From positions 50,172-114,171 of the forward strand of contig CAWDMN010000038.1 of NCBI GenBank assembly GCA_963803155.1: DNA of 64,000 bases, in the 5' to 3' direction. Of the stretch, positions 9,800-17,860 are shown one piece after another. Source of the stretch: CAWDMN01 sp963803155 (GTDB taxonomy: Bacteria > Acidobacteriota > Terriglobia > Versatilivoradales > Versatilivoraceae). Both the position numbers and the translations under genes were made by a program. Each line of letters starts with the position of its first letter. Position 1 is the stretch's first letter. Under the pieces are notes generated by a model. That model had not been told where the DNA came from and did no database searches. It saw nothing but the letters and a program-made list of their open reading frames with translations.

Positions 9800-10657
9800 T
9801 TATCGCCGTTCCGGCGACTCTTGTAAATCAGGTTTCCTGGAAACAATCCACTCCAAGGACTCGCGCAAGCTCTTTTGAAACTCAGGCCATCCCCCGCTGA
9901 ACCGGTGATTTTCGGCATTTACGGAGAACATTTTTCTCATTTCGGAGTCCTGCCCAAACAAACCTCTTGCCGCGGCTGCCGGAAGAAAATCATCTCGTGT
10001 AGACTGAATCAAGGTCACAGGCAAATCGGCGATATCGGGAATTTTTTCAAAAGTCTCAAAAAGGATGGTCTGCAACTGGGGACGCCAATTGGCAATAATG
10101 ATGTGCTTCCCGCGTCTGTGAATTTTAAGCTCTTGCTTATCGGGCAATCCAATTCCAATCACGCCGGCACAACGCGATTGAAAATTAGGGTCCGATCCCA
10201 CCAATACGGAAAAAGCCGCACCTCTGGACCAACCCGCCAAAATTATATGGCCCGCCGATTTTGCTCCCATTTCTTGATCACAGGCCTGGGCAATTTGAGT
10301 ATAATCCCGGACCAACTCTTCCAAGTTTGCCGGCAAGGGGGAATTCCCCAAGAGTTTCAAATAGGATCTGGAGCTGAATCCCGCGACGGGAAAACCGTCC
10401 AGCGCAAATTCTTTGAACATTTTGGTAGCCGCGCCAAACCAACCTCCATCGCCACTGGCGTAAAGCACATAATAATCACGAGACTTCTCTGATCCCGGGA
10501 TAGCTAAGTGAATATCAAGTGATTTCCCATGCAGCTGAAGACTCCTGGTTGAAAAGCGGATAGTTGCCACTTGAGCCGCATCTGCTGTGAGAGTCAAAGG
10601 CCCCTGACAAATTATCAAGATTCCGATGACGCACGACACGATGTTTCTTCTTATCAT
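9800..10657 (-). CDS. VirJ/AcvB-like exported alpha/beta hydrolase
   Basis: A 285-residue protein from ATG 10657 (AGGA site seven bases upstream), with a signal peptide over about residues 1-28. The mature part has ASGDGGWFG (68-74, the characteristic SGDGGW block of VirJ/AcvB proteins), GFPVAGFSSRSYL, and the nucleophile elbow GWSRGA with Ser144. Family members are periplasmic; AcvB/VirJ of rhizobia and agrobacteria hydrolyse lysyl-phosphatidylglycerol. The fold and export are supported, but the substrate here is inferred only. No type IV secretion gene is nearby, which argues against a virulence role. It sits directly upstream of manC on the same strand. A generic serine esterase is the main alternative. 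Confidence 0.6.
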   Translation of the reverse strand: MIRRNIVSCVIGILIICQGPLTLTADAAQVATIRFSTRSLQLHGKSLDIHLAIPGSEKSRDYYVLYASGDGGWFGAATKMFKEFALDGFPVAGFSSRSYLKLLGNSPLPANLEELVRDYTQIAQACDQEMGAKSAGHIILAGWSRGAAFSVLVGSDPNFQSRCAGVIGIGLPDKQELKIHRRGKHIIIANWRPQLQTILFETFEKIPDIADLPVTLIQSTRDDFLPAAAARGLFGQDSEMRKMFSVNAENHRFSGGWPEFQKSLRESLEWIVSRKPDLQESPERR

Positions 10658-11139
10658 GAGCAATCCTTTGAGCTCTTTCGACTCATTTCTTGAAGCCGCA
10701 TTTTTTCAGCGGAAAAAGCTAGAAATTCCCGTTCCCTAATCCGAAATAAATCCGGTCCAACCGATCCTCCCCACATCTAGAATTTAACATAACGGACAAT
10801 TGGACCATTTTATGCGGGAGCATATTACAACATGAATCGTGAAACATAACGGCGAACGGGATTCCATTGGGACTCCGCCGCCAAAGCTTGCCGCGAAATG
10901 AATCCACATGCAAATCAACCGGCCGGCGGGATAAAGAAAGCCATTTTTTCGAATCGCGGAGTAATGAATGGGAAGTCGTCTCTGAACAACAGCAGGGAAG
11001 AGCCCTCAGGCGGCGGTTTGATGACATATCAGGCATGGATCCCGGAGGGCTGGGCTCCGCAAGGCTGATAGAGGCCGTTCGCTTAGAGCCTCACGGAGTT
11101 CGACCCCAATTCTCTTCTTCAGGATTTCGGGATCAACCA
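10658..11139. other. Non-coding gap, 482 bases
   Basis: Two overlapping short open frames on opposite strands (10719-11036 minus, 10867-11154 plus) show no signal peptide, domain, ribosome site or convincing composition. I see no RNA gene or terminator. The region may hold the promoter of the hydrolase-manC pair at its left end. Confidence 0.4.
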
Positions 11140-11646
11140 TCACTGGGCGGTTGATCCAGTCCCCGACGGAGTGTGGTTCCAACGATTCTGCCGGCGTGTT
11201 TTTTGCTCTTCCCTGAATTTGGCTAGCCTGTCTTTTTGATCCGGTGTCAGAAGCGCATAGATCTGAGACTGCGTCGTAGCACGGATTCCAGCCAATTGTC
11301 CCAGCAGTGTCCCCTCCTGGGCCGCCAGCTTTTGAATGGCGTCCGCCGGCTGTCCAGATTGAATGGCCGTCTCAATCTGATCTCTCAGCTGTTTTAATTG
11401 ATCGTGAACCGGTTGCGCTTGAGACTGGGCCGCCTTCCGCAAATCCTGGATTTGAGTTTTTTGAGCATCGGTCAACCCAAGATAGCTGCCCATCAAACCC
11501 CGAAAATCAAAGCCGGGTTCCCCCATGGGAAATTTTCCCCGGCGTGGTCCCTGAGCAAAGAGTGAATTCGCCAGAGACAGTACAATGATCAACCCGCACA
11601 TAAACATTAAAATACCATGGAGTCGATCCAAGCAGTTTTTCAACAT
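11140..11646 (-). CDS. Spy/CpxP-like LTxxQ periplasmic protein
   Basis: A 168-residue exported protein from ATG 11646, chosen because a classical signal peptide (about residues 1-32, ending SLFAQG) starts there and GGAAGGGGG lies just upstream. ATG 11694 with a GGAGGAG site is an alternative that would add 16 residues. The mature part has two LTxxQ-type units: YLGLTDAQKTQIQDLRKAA and YALLTPDQKDRLAKFREEQ, separated by a helical, Gln-rich stretch. This is the helical Spy/CpxP fold, periplasmic chaperones or envelope-stress and metal-responsive factors. No sensor kinase neighbour is visible, so the specific role is open. Confidence 0.75.
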   Translation of the reverse strand: MLKNCLDRLHGILMFMCGLIIVLSLANSLFAQGPRRGKFPMGEPGFDFRGLMGSYLGLTDAQKTQIQDLRKAAQSQAQPVHDQLKQLRDQIETAIQSGQPADAIQKLAAQEGTLLGQLAGIRATTQSQIYALLTPDQKDRLAKFREEQKTRRQNRWNHTPSGTGSTAQ

Positions 11647-12404
11647 GACATGGCCCCCTTCCCTGGAAATAAATAGTGAGATTCTACCTTTCATATTTCT
11701 CCTCCGTTCAAATTTATTGCTCCTGATGGGTGTCCTCATCAGGAGCAATTCCTCAGCCGATTTCATCAAATCATTCTTTGAACACCCAATCATTGAAACG
11801 CAAAATGGCTGTTGGCTGAGGTAAAATCTTGGTCAATTTTGCGTAAAGAATTGTAAAAACCATTTCAGGGCACCGTGAAATGAATTGTAGGCAGGTATAC
11901 TTCCTTCCAGCGCTTTAATCAGGCGGTGAGGAAAAACCCGCTGAAGTCTAGAATGGAATCTGCGGACGTGATGGTAATGGAGTCCCTGATTTGGCCTTGC
12001 GGGATCTCTCCCTCATCTTTTGTCGAGTCGCAGAATCAAACGATCACTAACCCGTGGGATTGGGTTGGGATCGGTAATTGCCGGACAGACGCTTTGATGG
12101 ATCAATGGGTCAATTCAGGCTTCCCAGGCAAAGGATGGCGGATTGATCGCGGAAATCAGGATGCCTCAAGTTGCTAATGCAAATCGGGTGGAATAACCAA
12201 TTACTGCACGATCTAATTCATAGTCGGAATCAAGTTAGGCGTGGAAATCGCCGGGGAAGATATCTCAGCCCGCAGAGACATGTCAGCGGTTTACACGGGC
12301 GGATCGCGTTCCGCCCGTGTATGAGGCCATCCGCTGCCCTGTTTCAAGATATGAATTCTCAGAAATTAAAGCAGGAGGCCTCAAATCCGCAGATTCGTTG
12401 AAGG
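11647..12404. other. Non-coding gap, about 760 bases, with one strong hairpin
   Basis: Between the Spy-like gene and the symporter. Short open frames here lack ribosome sites and domains. The only clear structure is the hairpin at 12292-12321. The part next to 11646 presumably contains the Spy-like promoter. Confidence 0.4.
12292..12321 (-). terminator. Perfect 12-bp hairpin downstream of the symporter
   Basis: TACACGGGCGGA (12292-12303) pairs perfectly with TCCGCCCGTGTA (12310-12321) across a six-base loop. It lies 83 bases past the stop codon of the SSS symporter. There is no T-run on either side, so it may be an RNA-stabilising or Rho-assisted 3' structure, or a small palindromic repeat, rather than an intrinsic terminator. 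Confidence 0.4.
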
Positions 12405-14207
12405 TCAACTCCAGAGCCGTTGAATGACTCGGATCAGGATGGAGCTGCTAATTGCGAAAACCGCCAGGAGAGCCATAGTGTAGCCCATTCGACCATAGAG
12501 GAGGTTTCCCACCATGAATAGCCCGGACCAAATCACCGCGCTTCCGGCCACCCAGCCCAAAAGAGCCAGTGGGATGTTATCTTTCTTGGCATATTCAGCC
12601 GCTTCCGCCTCTGACACGCCCGCCTCTTGCCGAATGCACTTCCAACCCGGTCCAAAGGGGTGCACTTTGCGATAAAAATCGATGAGCCGCTGTTTTTCCG
12701 TTTGTGGACCAACGAAGGCCATAATCACCCAGCAAATCGAGGTGAAAAAGACAGTGGCCAGCAGCTCTTTATGCGTCCCCAGCGCTATGCCGTTTTTATG
12801 CATAAACAAAAATCCGATCGAGATGCCAAAAGAGCTGACCATGGCGGTAATTTCACACCAAGCCGTCACCCGCCACCAGAACCAGCGCAATAGGTAAAGT
12901 AATCCCGTCCCGGCTCCCACCTGGAGAATAATATTAAAGCTGTCTTGCGCCGTCTCCAGAACGAAAACCATGGAAGACGAGAGAACGAATAGTAGAATGG
13001 TGGCCATTCTTCCCGCTTTGACATAATGCTTCTCGGTCGCATCTTTTTTCATGAAACGGCGGTAAAAATCATGGACCAGGTAAGAGGCTCCCCAATTCAG
13101 GTGAGTCAGAATTGTGGAAGAGTTGGCCGCGATCAGACCACCCACCATGAGTCCAATCCACCCAATGGGAAGGAATTTGAGCATGGCCGGAAAAGCGATA
13201 TCGTGCCCAACCAAGGAAGGATCAACATGAGGAAAGGCTTTCTGAATATCAGACAACTCCGGATATATAATGATGGAGGCCAATCCCACCAAAATCCAAG
13301 GCCAGGGGCGCAGAATATAATGAGCTAGGTTGAAAAAAAGGGTTCCCCCCAGAGAATCTTTCTCGGACTTGGATGCCAGCATCCGCTGGGCAATATAGCT
13401 GCCCCCGCCCGGTTCAGCTCCAGGATACCAAACCGCCCACCATTGGACGCAGAGTGGCATGATAAACACAGCCACAGCTAAATCCCAATTATTGGAAAAA
13501 TCCGGAAGTATATTCAAATAATTCACCCCCCCTGGGCCTTTCAAATGGGAGAGCTTTTCCACCAATCCGCTCAATCCGCCCACTTGGGGCAACTTGACGG
13601 CGAAATAGGCCGCTGCAATCACCGCCGACATCTTGATGAAGAATTGAACCATATCAATGACCAAGACACCCCACAGCCCGGAATGGGCCGCGAAGGCGAC
13701 ATTCAGCAAACCAATGGCCAGCAGGGTTTCCCAGCGGTTCAAATCGAAGAGAACGTTGGCGATTTTACAGGCCGCCAGATTGACCGTTGCCATGATAATG
13801 CAATTAAAAAAAAGGCCAAGGTATATCGCTCGAAATCCACGCACGGCACCAGCCGCTTTGCCTGAATAACGCAACTCATAAAACTCCAGATCGGTGAGAA
13901 CCCCCGAGCGGCGCCAGAGGCGAGCGAAGAAAAAGACCGTGGAGACCCCTGTCAGTGTGAAGGCCCACCATTGCCAGTTTCCTGCTACTCCCTGAGTCCG
14001 CACAAAATTGGCAACGAGGTTGGGCGTGTCGCTGGAAAACGTCGTGGCCACCATGGAGATCCCCGCCAACCACCAGGGGACGGAGCGGCCGGAAGCAAAA
14101 AACTCAGAAGTATTTTTACCGGAGCGCCGGCCAAAAGCCAGCGCCGGCAGAAAACAGATCAGAACACAGGCAATTGCGATAACCCAATCAATAGGATGTA
14201 ATATCAT
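12405..14207 (-). CDS. Sodium:solute symporter (SSS family)
   Basis: A 600-residue inner-membrane transporter with some 13-15 hydrophobic helices. The N-terminus has the SSS pattern: a first helix, then EFFASGRSVPWWLAGISMVATTFSSDTPN, which corresponds to the G-R-x4-W-x4-S-x2-A(T)-x-F-S/T segment of TM1 that binds sodium. A conserved NSSTILTHLNWGASYLVHDFYRR stretch follows in the middle (about residues 365-390), matching the family block before the long cytoplasmic loop. A hydrophilic segment (about 510-545) precedes the last two helices. It would import a sugar, amino acid or carboxylate with sodium; the substrate cannot be told. GGAGGTCCC precedes ATG 14207. It appears to be a single-gene unit. 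Confidence 0.85.
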   Translation of the reverse strand: MILHPIDWVIAIACVLICFLPALAFGRRSGKNTSEFFASGRSVPWWLAGISMVATTFSSDTPNLVANFVRTQGVAGNWQWWAFTLTGVSTVFFFARLWRRSGVLTDLEFYELRYSGKAAGAVRGFRAIYLGLFFNCIIMATVNLAACKIANVLFDLNRWETLLAIGLLNVAFAAHSGLWGVLVIDMVQFFIKMSAVIAAAYFAVKLPQVGGLSGLVEKLSHLKGPGGVNYLNILPDFSNNWDLAVAVFIMPLCVQWWAVWYPGAEPGGGSYIAQRMLASKSEKDSLGGTLFFNLAHYILRPWPWILVGLASIIIYPELSDIQKAFPHVDPSLVGHDIAFPAMLKFLPIGWIGLMVGGLIAANSSTILTHLNWGASYLVHDFYRRFMKKDATEKHYVKAGRMATILLFVLSSSMVFVLETAQDSFNIILQVGAGTGLLYLLRWFWWRVTAWCEITAMVSSFGISIGFLFMHKNGIALGTHKELLATVFFTSICWVIMAFVGPQTEKQRLIDFYRKVHPFGPGWKCIRQEAGVSEAEAAEYAKKDNIPLALLGWVAGSAVIWSGLFMVGNLLYGRMGYTMALLAVFAISSSILIRVIQRLWS

Positions 14208-14754
14208 GGGACCTCCGAGGAATTAAAAACTCATAAACCTGCCAATCATACCCGAACCACCCGGCAAAACTACACCTATAATTTGTCGTGGCCGGAAGAT
14301 TTTCTTGGGACAATCGGGACAATAACTGCCAGGAGAAATTTATGGCAAGAGCGTAAGAGAAAGGGAGCAAAAATAGAGCAACTATCTTATACCCATCGAT
14401 CAAGTGATCCCGCCAAGAAGCGCGAAGCACAAACGAGTGACCTTTATGTGGGATACAGTGACTTGAACAAGTGACGCTCCGCTGAATGCTCGCTGTGGTT
14501 TCTCGCTTATCGCATGGTGAAATGGACCGAAATCGCTGATGAATTCCGCCATTTTGACTGCCTTGGACCACCAATTCAAGGATAGGGGCCAGGATCCGAG
14601 CAATCACAAAATGAAAAGCTATCGGAATGATCCGATGCTGCCTCTTGGCGATGGACTTTCTGGCTAGATTTCCCCCGAACTACTGGAATCAAGGAATAAG
14701 CCAACTCGAAATCCGATGCAATTCCTTTAGATATTGCGGCTCAGCCAAGTTCGC
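14208..14754. other. Non-coding gap, 547 bases
   Basis: No supported gene. A minus-strand open frame overlapping the symporter start has no ribosome site or recognisable domain. No tRNA or strong hairpin was seen. The side next to 14207 should contain the symporter promoter, since GGAGG precedes that start. Confidence 0.35.
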
Positions 14755-15651
14755 TTAGCCAATGGGCACGAGTGCGGAATGGGAAATCTCCGAGCCGAGG
14801 GCGTGAGCGACGGGTCGCAAATCGTGCATCAATTGGTCAAAACTTTCCGGGGTCAGAGATTGAGGGCCATCGCTGAGCGCCTCGTGTGGCTTATGGTGAA
14901 CCTCGATAATCAATCCATCGGCCCCGACGGCGATCGCGGCCCGGGATAGCCATTGGACCATCCACCAGCGGCCGGTGCCATGGCTGGGATCGACAATGAC
15001 GGGCAAATGAGTCAATTGTTTCAACATGGGAACGGCATTCAAGTCGAGTGTGTTGCGCGTGGAATTTTCGAAGGTTCGAATCCCGCGCTCACACAGGATA
15101 ACCCGCGCATTTCCGCCCTTCATGATATATTCGGCCGCGAGGAGAAATTCTTCGATGGTGGAACTCATGCCACGCTTGAGCAAAACCGTTTTGCCGCACT
15201 TTCCGACCTCTTCCAGGATCGCAAAATTCTGCATGCTGCGCGACCCCACCTGGATGATATCGGCATACCGGCAGACCAGGTCGAGTTGCCGCGTATCCAG
15301 CACTTCCGTTGCCACTGGCAATCCAGTCTCCTGCCGGGCCAAAGCCAGCAGTCTTAATCCTTCTTCTTTTAATCCCTGGAAGGCATAGGGAGAGCTGCGC
15401 GGCTTGTAGGCGCCACCGCGCAGGATGCTGGCGCCGCTGGCCTTGATGGACCTGGCGATCGTCAAGAGCTGCTTTTCGCTTTCCACCGCGCAGGGGCCCG
15501 CCATGACAACGATTTCTTCGCCCCCGATGCGAACCCCATTCACATCAATCAAAGTCCCCCCGGGTCGCATAGGCCGTCCCACCAGTCTGAGCGAAGCCTG
15601 CGCCGCTATTAATTTTTCCTCATGATGGTATTTGCCTGGGTGTTGTCGCAT
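14755..15651 (-). CDS. aroF: 3-deoxy-7-phosphoheptulonate (DAHP) synthase, type I-beta, no regulatory domain
   Basis: First enzyme of the shikimate pathway: condenses phosphoenolpyruvate and erythrose-4-phosphate. From ATG 15651 (AAGG nine bases upstream; a TTG at 15687 is possible) the protein has 298 residues. Motifs in order: AGPCAVES (51-58, metal-binding Cys54), RGGAYKPRSSPYAFQG (78-93), QVGSRSMQN, LLKRGMSST, CERGIRTFE, DPSHGTG and EVHHKP. These are the KDPG-like AroA-beta set. The N-terminal ACT/ferredoxin-like or chorismate-mutase regulatory domain of many relatives is missing: only about 45 residues precede the barrel, so feedback control by that route is not expected. A RidA-family gene lies 84 bases upstream on the same strand and may be cotranscribed. 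Confidence 0.92.
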   Translation of the reverse strand: MRQHPGKYHHEEKLIAAQASLRLVGRPMRPGGTLIDVNGVRIGGEEIVVMAGPCAVESEKQLLTIARSIKASGASILRGGAYKPRSSPYAFQGLKEEGLRLLALARQETGLPVATEVLDTRQLDLVCRYADIIQVGSRSMQNFAILEEVGKCGKTVLLKRGMSSTIEEFLLAAEYIMKGGNARVILCERGIRTFENSTRNTLDLNAVPMLKQLTHLPVIVDPSHGTGRWWMVQWLSRAAIAVGADGLIIEVHHKPHEALSDGPQSLTPESFDQLMHDLRPVAHALGSEISHSALVPIG

Positions 15652-15735
15652 ATTTTTCTGCCTTATCGGAGAAATGACAATTAACAAATGGCACGGATCA
15701 AACCTTCAGTCCGCCTGGTTTTCATCCCCCCACCT

Positions 15736-16323
15736 TTAACGGGAGGGGAAGAGCGCGACGGCTTCAATTTCCACTAGCAAATCCTCCCGGCACAGACGGG
15801 TCTGCACGCCCACGCTGGCTGGCAGGGGATCCAGTCCCAACCACTTGAAGAAGGAGGTCCGGATGCGATTGAATTGGTCATAGTCACGCTCGATATCCCT
15901 GAGATAACAAGTGGTCCGGATCACATCGTGCCAAGAGGCATCTTCCGCCTTTAATAGAGTGGCAATGTTCCGATAGGTCCGCCAACATTGCGCGCCAAAG
16001 TCACCCAGATGGATCGTCTTGCCATACTCGTCAATGCTGGCCGTTCCGGAAACCAGAAGCAGGGTATGGCCGCCGATATCCAATCTCAACCCGCGGGAAA
16101 ACGAAGAAGGCTTTGCATAATCGAATGCTTCATTGAGAACTTCTGGAGCCCGGATCGCCCTCTTCTCCAAAATGGGCCGAGAGGCCAATTCCGGAGGCAG
16201 GCAAAATTCCCGAAATTTCCCTTCCTCAGAAAACATCCCCAGCAGAGTCAGCTCAGCGCGTTCCCCATCGGTCAAACGATCGAAATTAATCAATAATTCT
16301 GAAGTGGTTGTACAAGGTGTCAT
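15736..16323 (-). CDS. RidA/YjgF-family protein with extended N-terminus
   Basis: A 195-residue protein; residues about 75-193 form a RidA (YjgF/YER057c/UK114) domain: LLLVSGTASID, AQCWRTYRNIATLL, DVIRTTCYLRD and the C-terminal SVGVQTRLCREDLLVEIEAVALF. The Arg that binds substrate carboxylate in RidA (in QTRL) and the Glu of VEIEAVA are both present. RidA hydrolyses reactive enamines and imines from PLP enzymes. About 75 extra N-terminal residues and the VGVQTRLCR.DLLVEI wording also resemble the RidA-like half of chorismatases (FkbO/Hyg5), which are much longer. The gene lies directly upstream of a DAHP synthase. AAGGA lies eight bases before ATG 16323. A plain imine deaminase is the default reading. 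Confidence 0.75.
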   Translation of the reverse strand: MTPCTTTSELLINFDRLTDGERAELTLLGMFSEEGKFREFCLPPELASRPILEKRAIRAPEVLNEAFDYAKPSSFSRGLRLDIGGHTLLLVSGTASIDEYGKTIHLGDFGAQCWRTYRNIATLLKAEDASWHDVIRTTCYLRDIERDYDQFNRIRTSFFKWLGLDPLPASVGVQTRLCREDLLVEIEAVALFPSR

Positions 16324-16457
16324 GGAACCATTCCTTTTCTATAAGTAACGTTCAAATTACGGGGCATAAAATCTCCATATTACACTCAACAATTCCGGAG
16401 AAAATCTCTGGAATAGCTTAGACTCCGTCAAATGAATTTCGGGAAGCTGCCCGAAGA

Positions 16458-17681
16458 CTATTTCAGGTTTGACATCTCAGCGGTTTCCAACCGTCCCCAG
16501 GATCCATTTCTTAGCGTAAGCAAATAAGGCAAAGCATCATTTCCGCCAAGTGAATTAAACCGATAGGTCCCAGCCAGTCCTTCATAATCCGTTTCAGACA
16601 AGCCTTCCCGGATGTCAGCCCGGCTGAGCCCCTTCTTTTCAATGGCTCGAATTACGATGCGAGCCACGTCATATGAATAAACTGCCACCAGCCCAGGCGT
16701 TTTGCCTGTCCGCTCTAGAAACTTCCGCTGAAAAGCTTTTAATCCGGGGGAGGAAGAACTCCAATCGCAAGTGGAAGCCACTACAATTTCTCCCAAAGTG
16801 GAAGCCTTCGCTGCCACTTCAGGAATTGCCAAGTAGGAAGGAGCCAAGACGGGAACGAGATTCCCTTGTTTACGCAAGGCCTGTAATAAAGGCAGTGCCG
16901 TTTCACTCCGTCCCCAAAGCAAAATAGCATCAGCGGGGATCTCTCTCAGAAGGGGAAGGATTTCCTCCGGATCTTCCGGCTGATACTTCAATTCCCGATA
17001 AAAGGTCAACTTACCGTGGCGAGCGGCTTCCTGAATCCGGTTCAGAGCAGCAAAGGATTCCCTCTCCCCTTCAGTCAACAGCAACAATCGTTGAAAGCCT
17101 CTTTGCCTGGAATAGCGCAGCAACATTTCCGCCTGTTGCCGATCGGCCGGCATGGCGCGAAAAACCCAGGGGACATTGGCATATTCCACCGTGGAATCAA
17201 TGGTGGCGGGAGTGATCAACGGCACCCAGGTTTTTGCGACAACCATCTCTGCCAGATGAGTATGTTGACCATCCAAGGCGCCCAGGATGGCGGATACTTG
17301 ATCCTCATATATCAGCCGTACCGTTTGAGAAGCCGCAACACCCCAGAGTCCATCGTCCGGACGAAACACCATTTCATAAGGAATGGAACGATCCTCTAAT
17401 CGACCCGAGGAATCTCCGTCCTTCCCGCCAGTCACTGGGATCTTAATCCGATATCCCCCGCGGCCATTAGCTTCGTCAAGGGCGATTTGAATGGCAGTCC
17501 GCATCTCCTCTCCCAACGCGGAATCTCCCGGGCCCAGCACACCCAATCGGACCGATTGGAGGTGATCAAGGTTTACAGAAGTATCCACATCCGTAAGGAA
17601 ACCGGCTCCAGACCGTGAAAAATCCATATAGGCCGGAGGCGCCATCATGCTCACCAGACATGTGAAAAGCAGCCAATTCAT
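16458..17681 (-). CDS. LIV-type periplasmic ligand-binding protein (Peripla_BP_6), paralogue 2
   Basis: A 407-residue exported protein: short signal peptide, then a type I periplasmic binding fold. VRLGVLGPGDSALGEEMRTAIQIALDEANGRGG is the typical first strand and helix; PDDGLWGVAAS and LGALDGQHTHLA contact the ligand in relatives; PWVFRAMPADRQQAEML starts the second lobe. It shares the GLWG and DG.x.TH blocks with the next gene upstream (17861-19312), so the two are tandem paralogues. No ABC permease or ATPase gene is near, so it may sense or deliver a ligand to the neighbouring redox proteins rather than feed a local transporter; that is inference. The ligand cannot be predicted. The ribosome site is weak. 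Confidence 0.8.
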   Translation of the reverse strand: MNWLLFTCLVSMMAPPAYMDFSRSGAGFLTDVDTSVNLDHLQSVRLGVLGPGDSALGEEMRTAIQIALDEANGRGGYRIKIPVTGGKDGDSSGRLEDRSIPYEMVFRPDDGLWGVAASQTVRLIYEDQVSAILGALDGQHTHLAEMVVAKTWVPLITPATIDSTVEYANVPWVFRAMPADRQQAEMLLRYSRQRGFQRLLLLTEGERESFAALNRIQEAARHGKLTFYRELKYQPEDPEEILPLLREIPADAILLWGRSETALPLLQALRKQGNLVPVLAPSYLAIPEVAAKASTLGEIVVASTCDWSSSSPGLKAFQRKFLERTGKTPGLVAVYSYDVARIVIRAIEKKGLSRADIREGLSETDYEGLAGTYRFNSLGGNDALPYLLTLRNGSWGRLETAEMSNLK

Positions 17682-17759
17682 AAAAGCATCTCAAAAATCA
17701 AATTTCAGAAAAATCACCGCTAATCGAAAATTCTAATCATGTAGCTGCTCAGATTCGCA

Positions 17760-17850
17760 TGTGTATGGTAGCCACCGCGAGTCCACCTCCCGCGAAAGCC
17801 GCGGCGTGGGCTTTTGGCCAGGTAGAGCGTGGCTGCCACGCTCGAATTAT
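17760..17850. repeat. Short GC-rich palindromic spacer element
   Basis: A GC-rich block in the spacer between the two binding-protein genes. It contains AGCGTGG / CCACGCT arms (17826-17832 and 17836-17842, three-base loop) and a CCGCG-rich stretch. It lies just after the stop of the upstream paralogue and has no T-run. It resembles the other palindromic spacer repeats of the window in composition. Confidence 0.4.
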
Positions 17851-17860
17851 AATTCGCAAT

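Noticed and set aside
10719..11154. Two short overlapping open frames on opposite strands
   Set aside because: No signal, domain or ribosome site, and mutually exclusive; I treat the region as non-coding.
14188..14607. Minus-strand 139-residue open frame overlapping the symporter start
   Set aside because: It overlaps the GGAGG-preceded symporter start and has no conserved features.
15060..15090. tRNA T-loop-like text GGTTCGAATCC
   Set aside because: It lies within the DAHP synthase coding sequence, with no acceptor or anticodon stem around it.
16393..16413. Hairpin TTCCGGAGA / TCTCTGGAA after the second binding-protein gene
   Set aside because: It has a mismatch and no T-run, so it is too weak to call a terminator.
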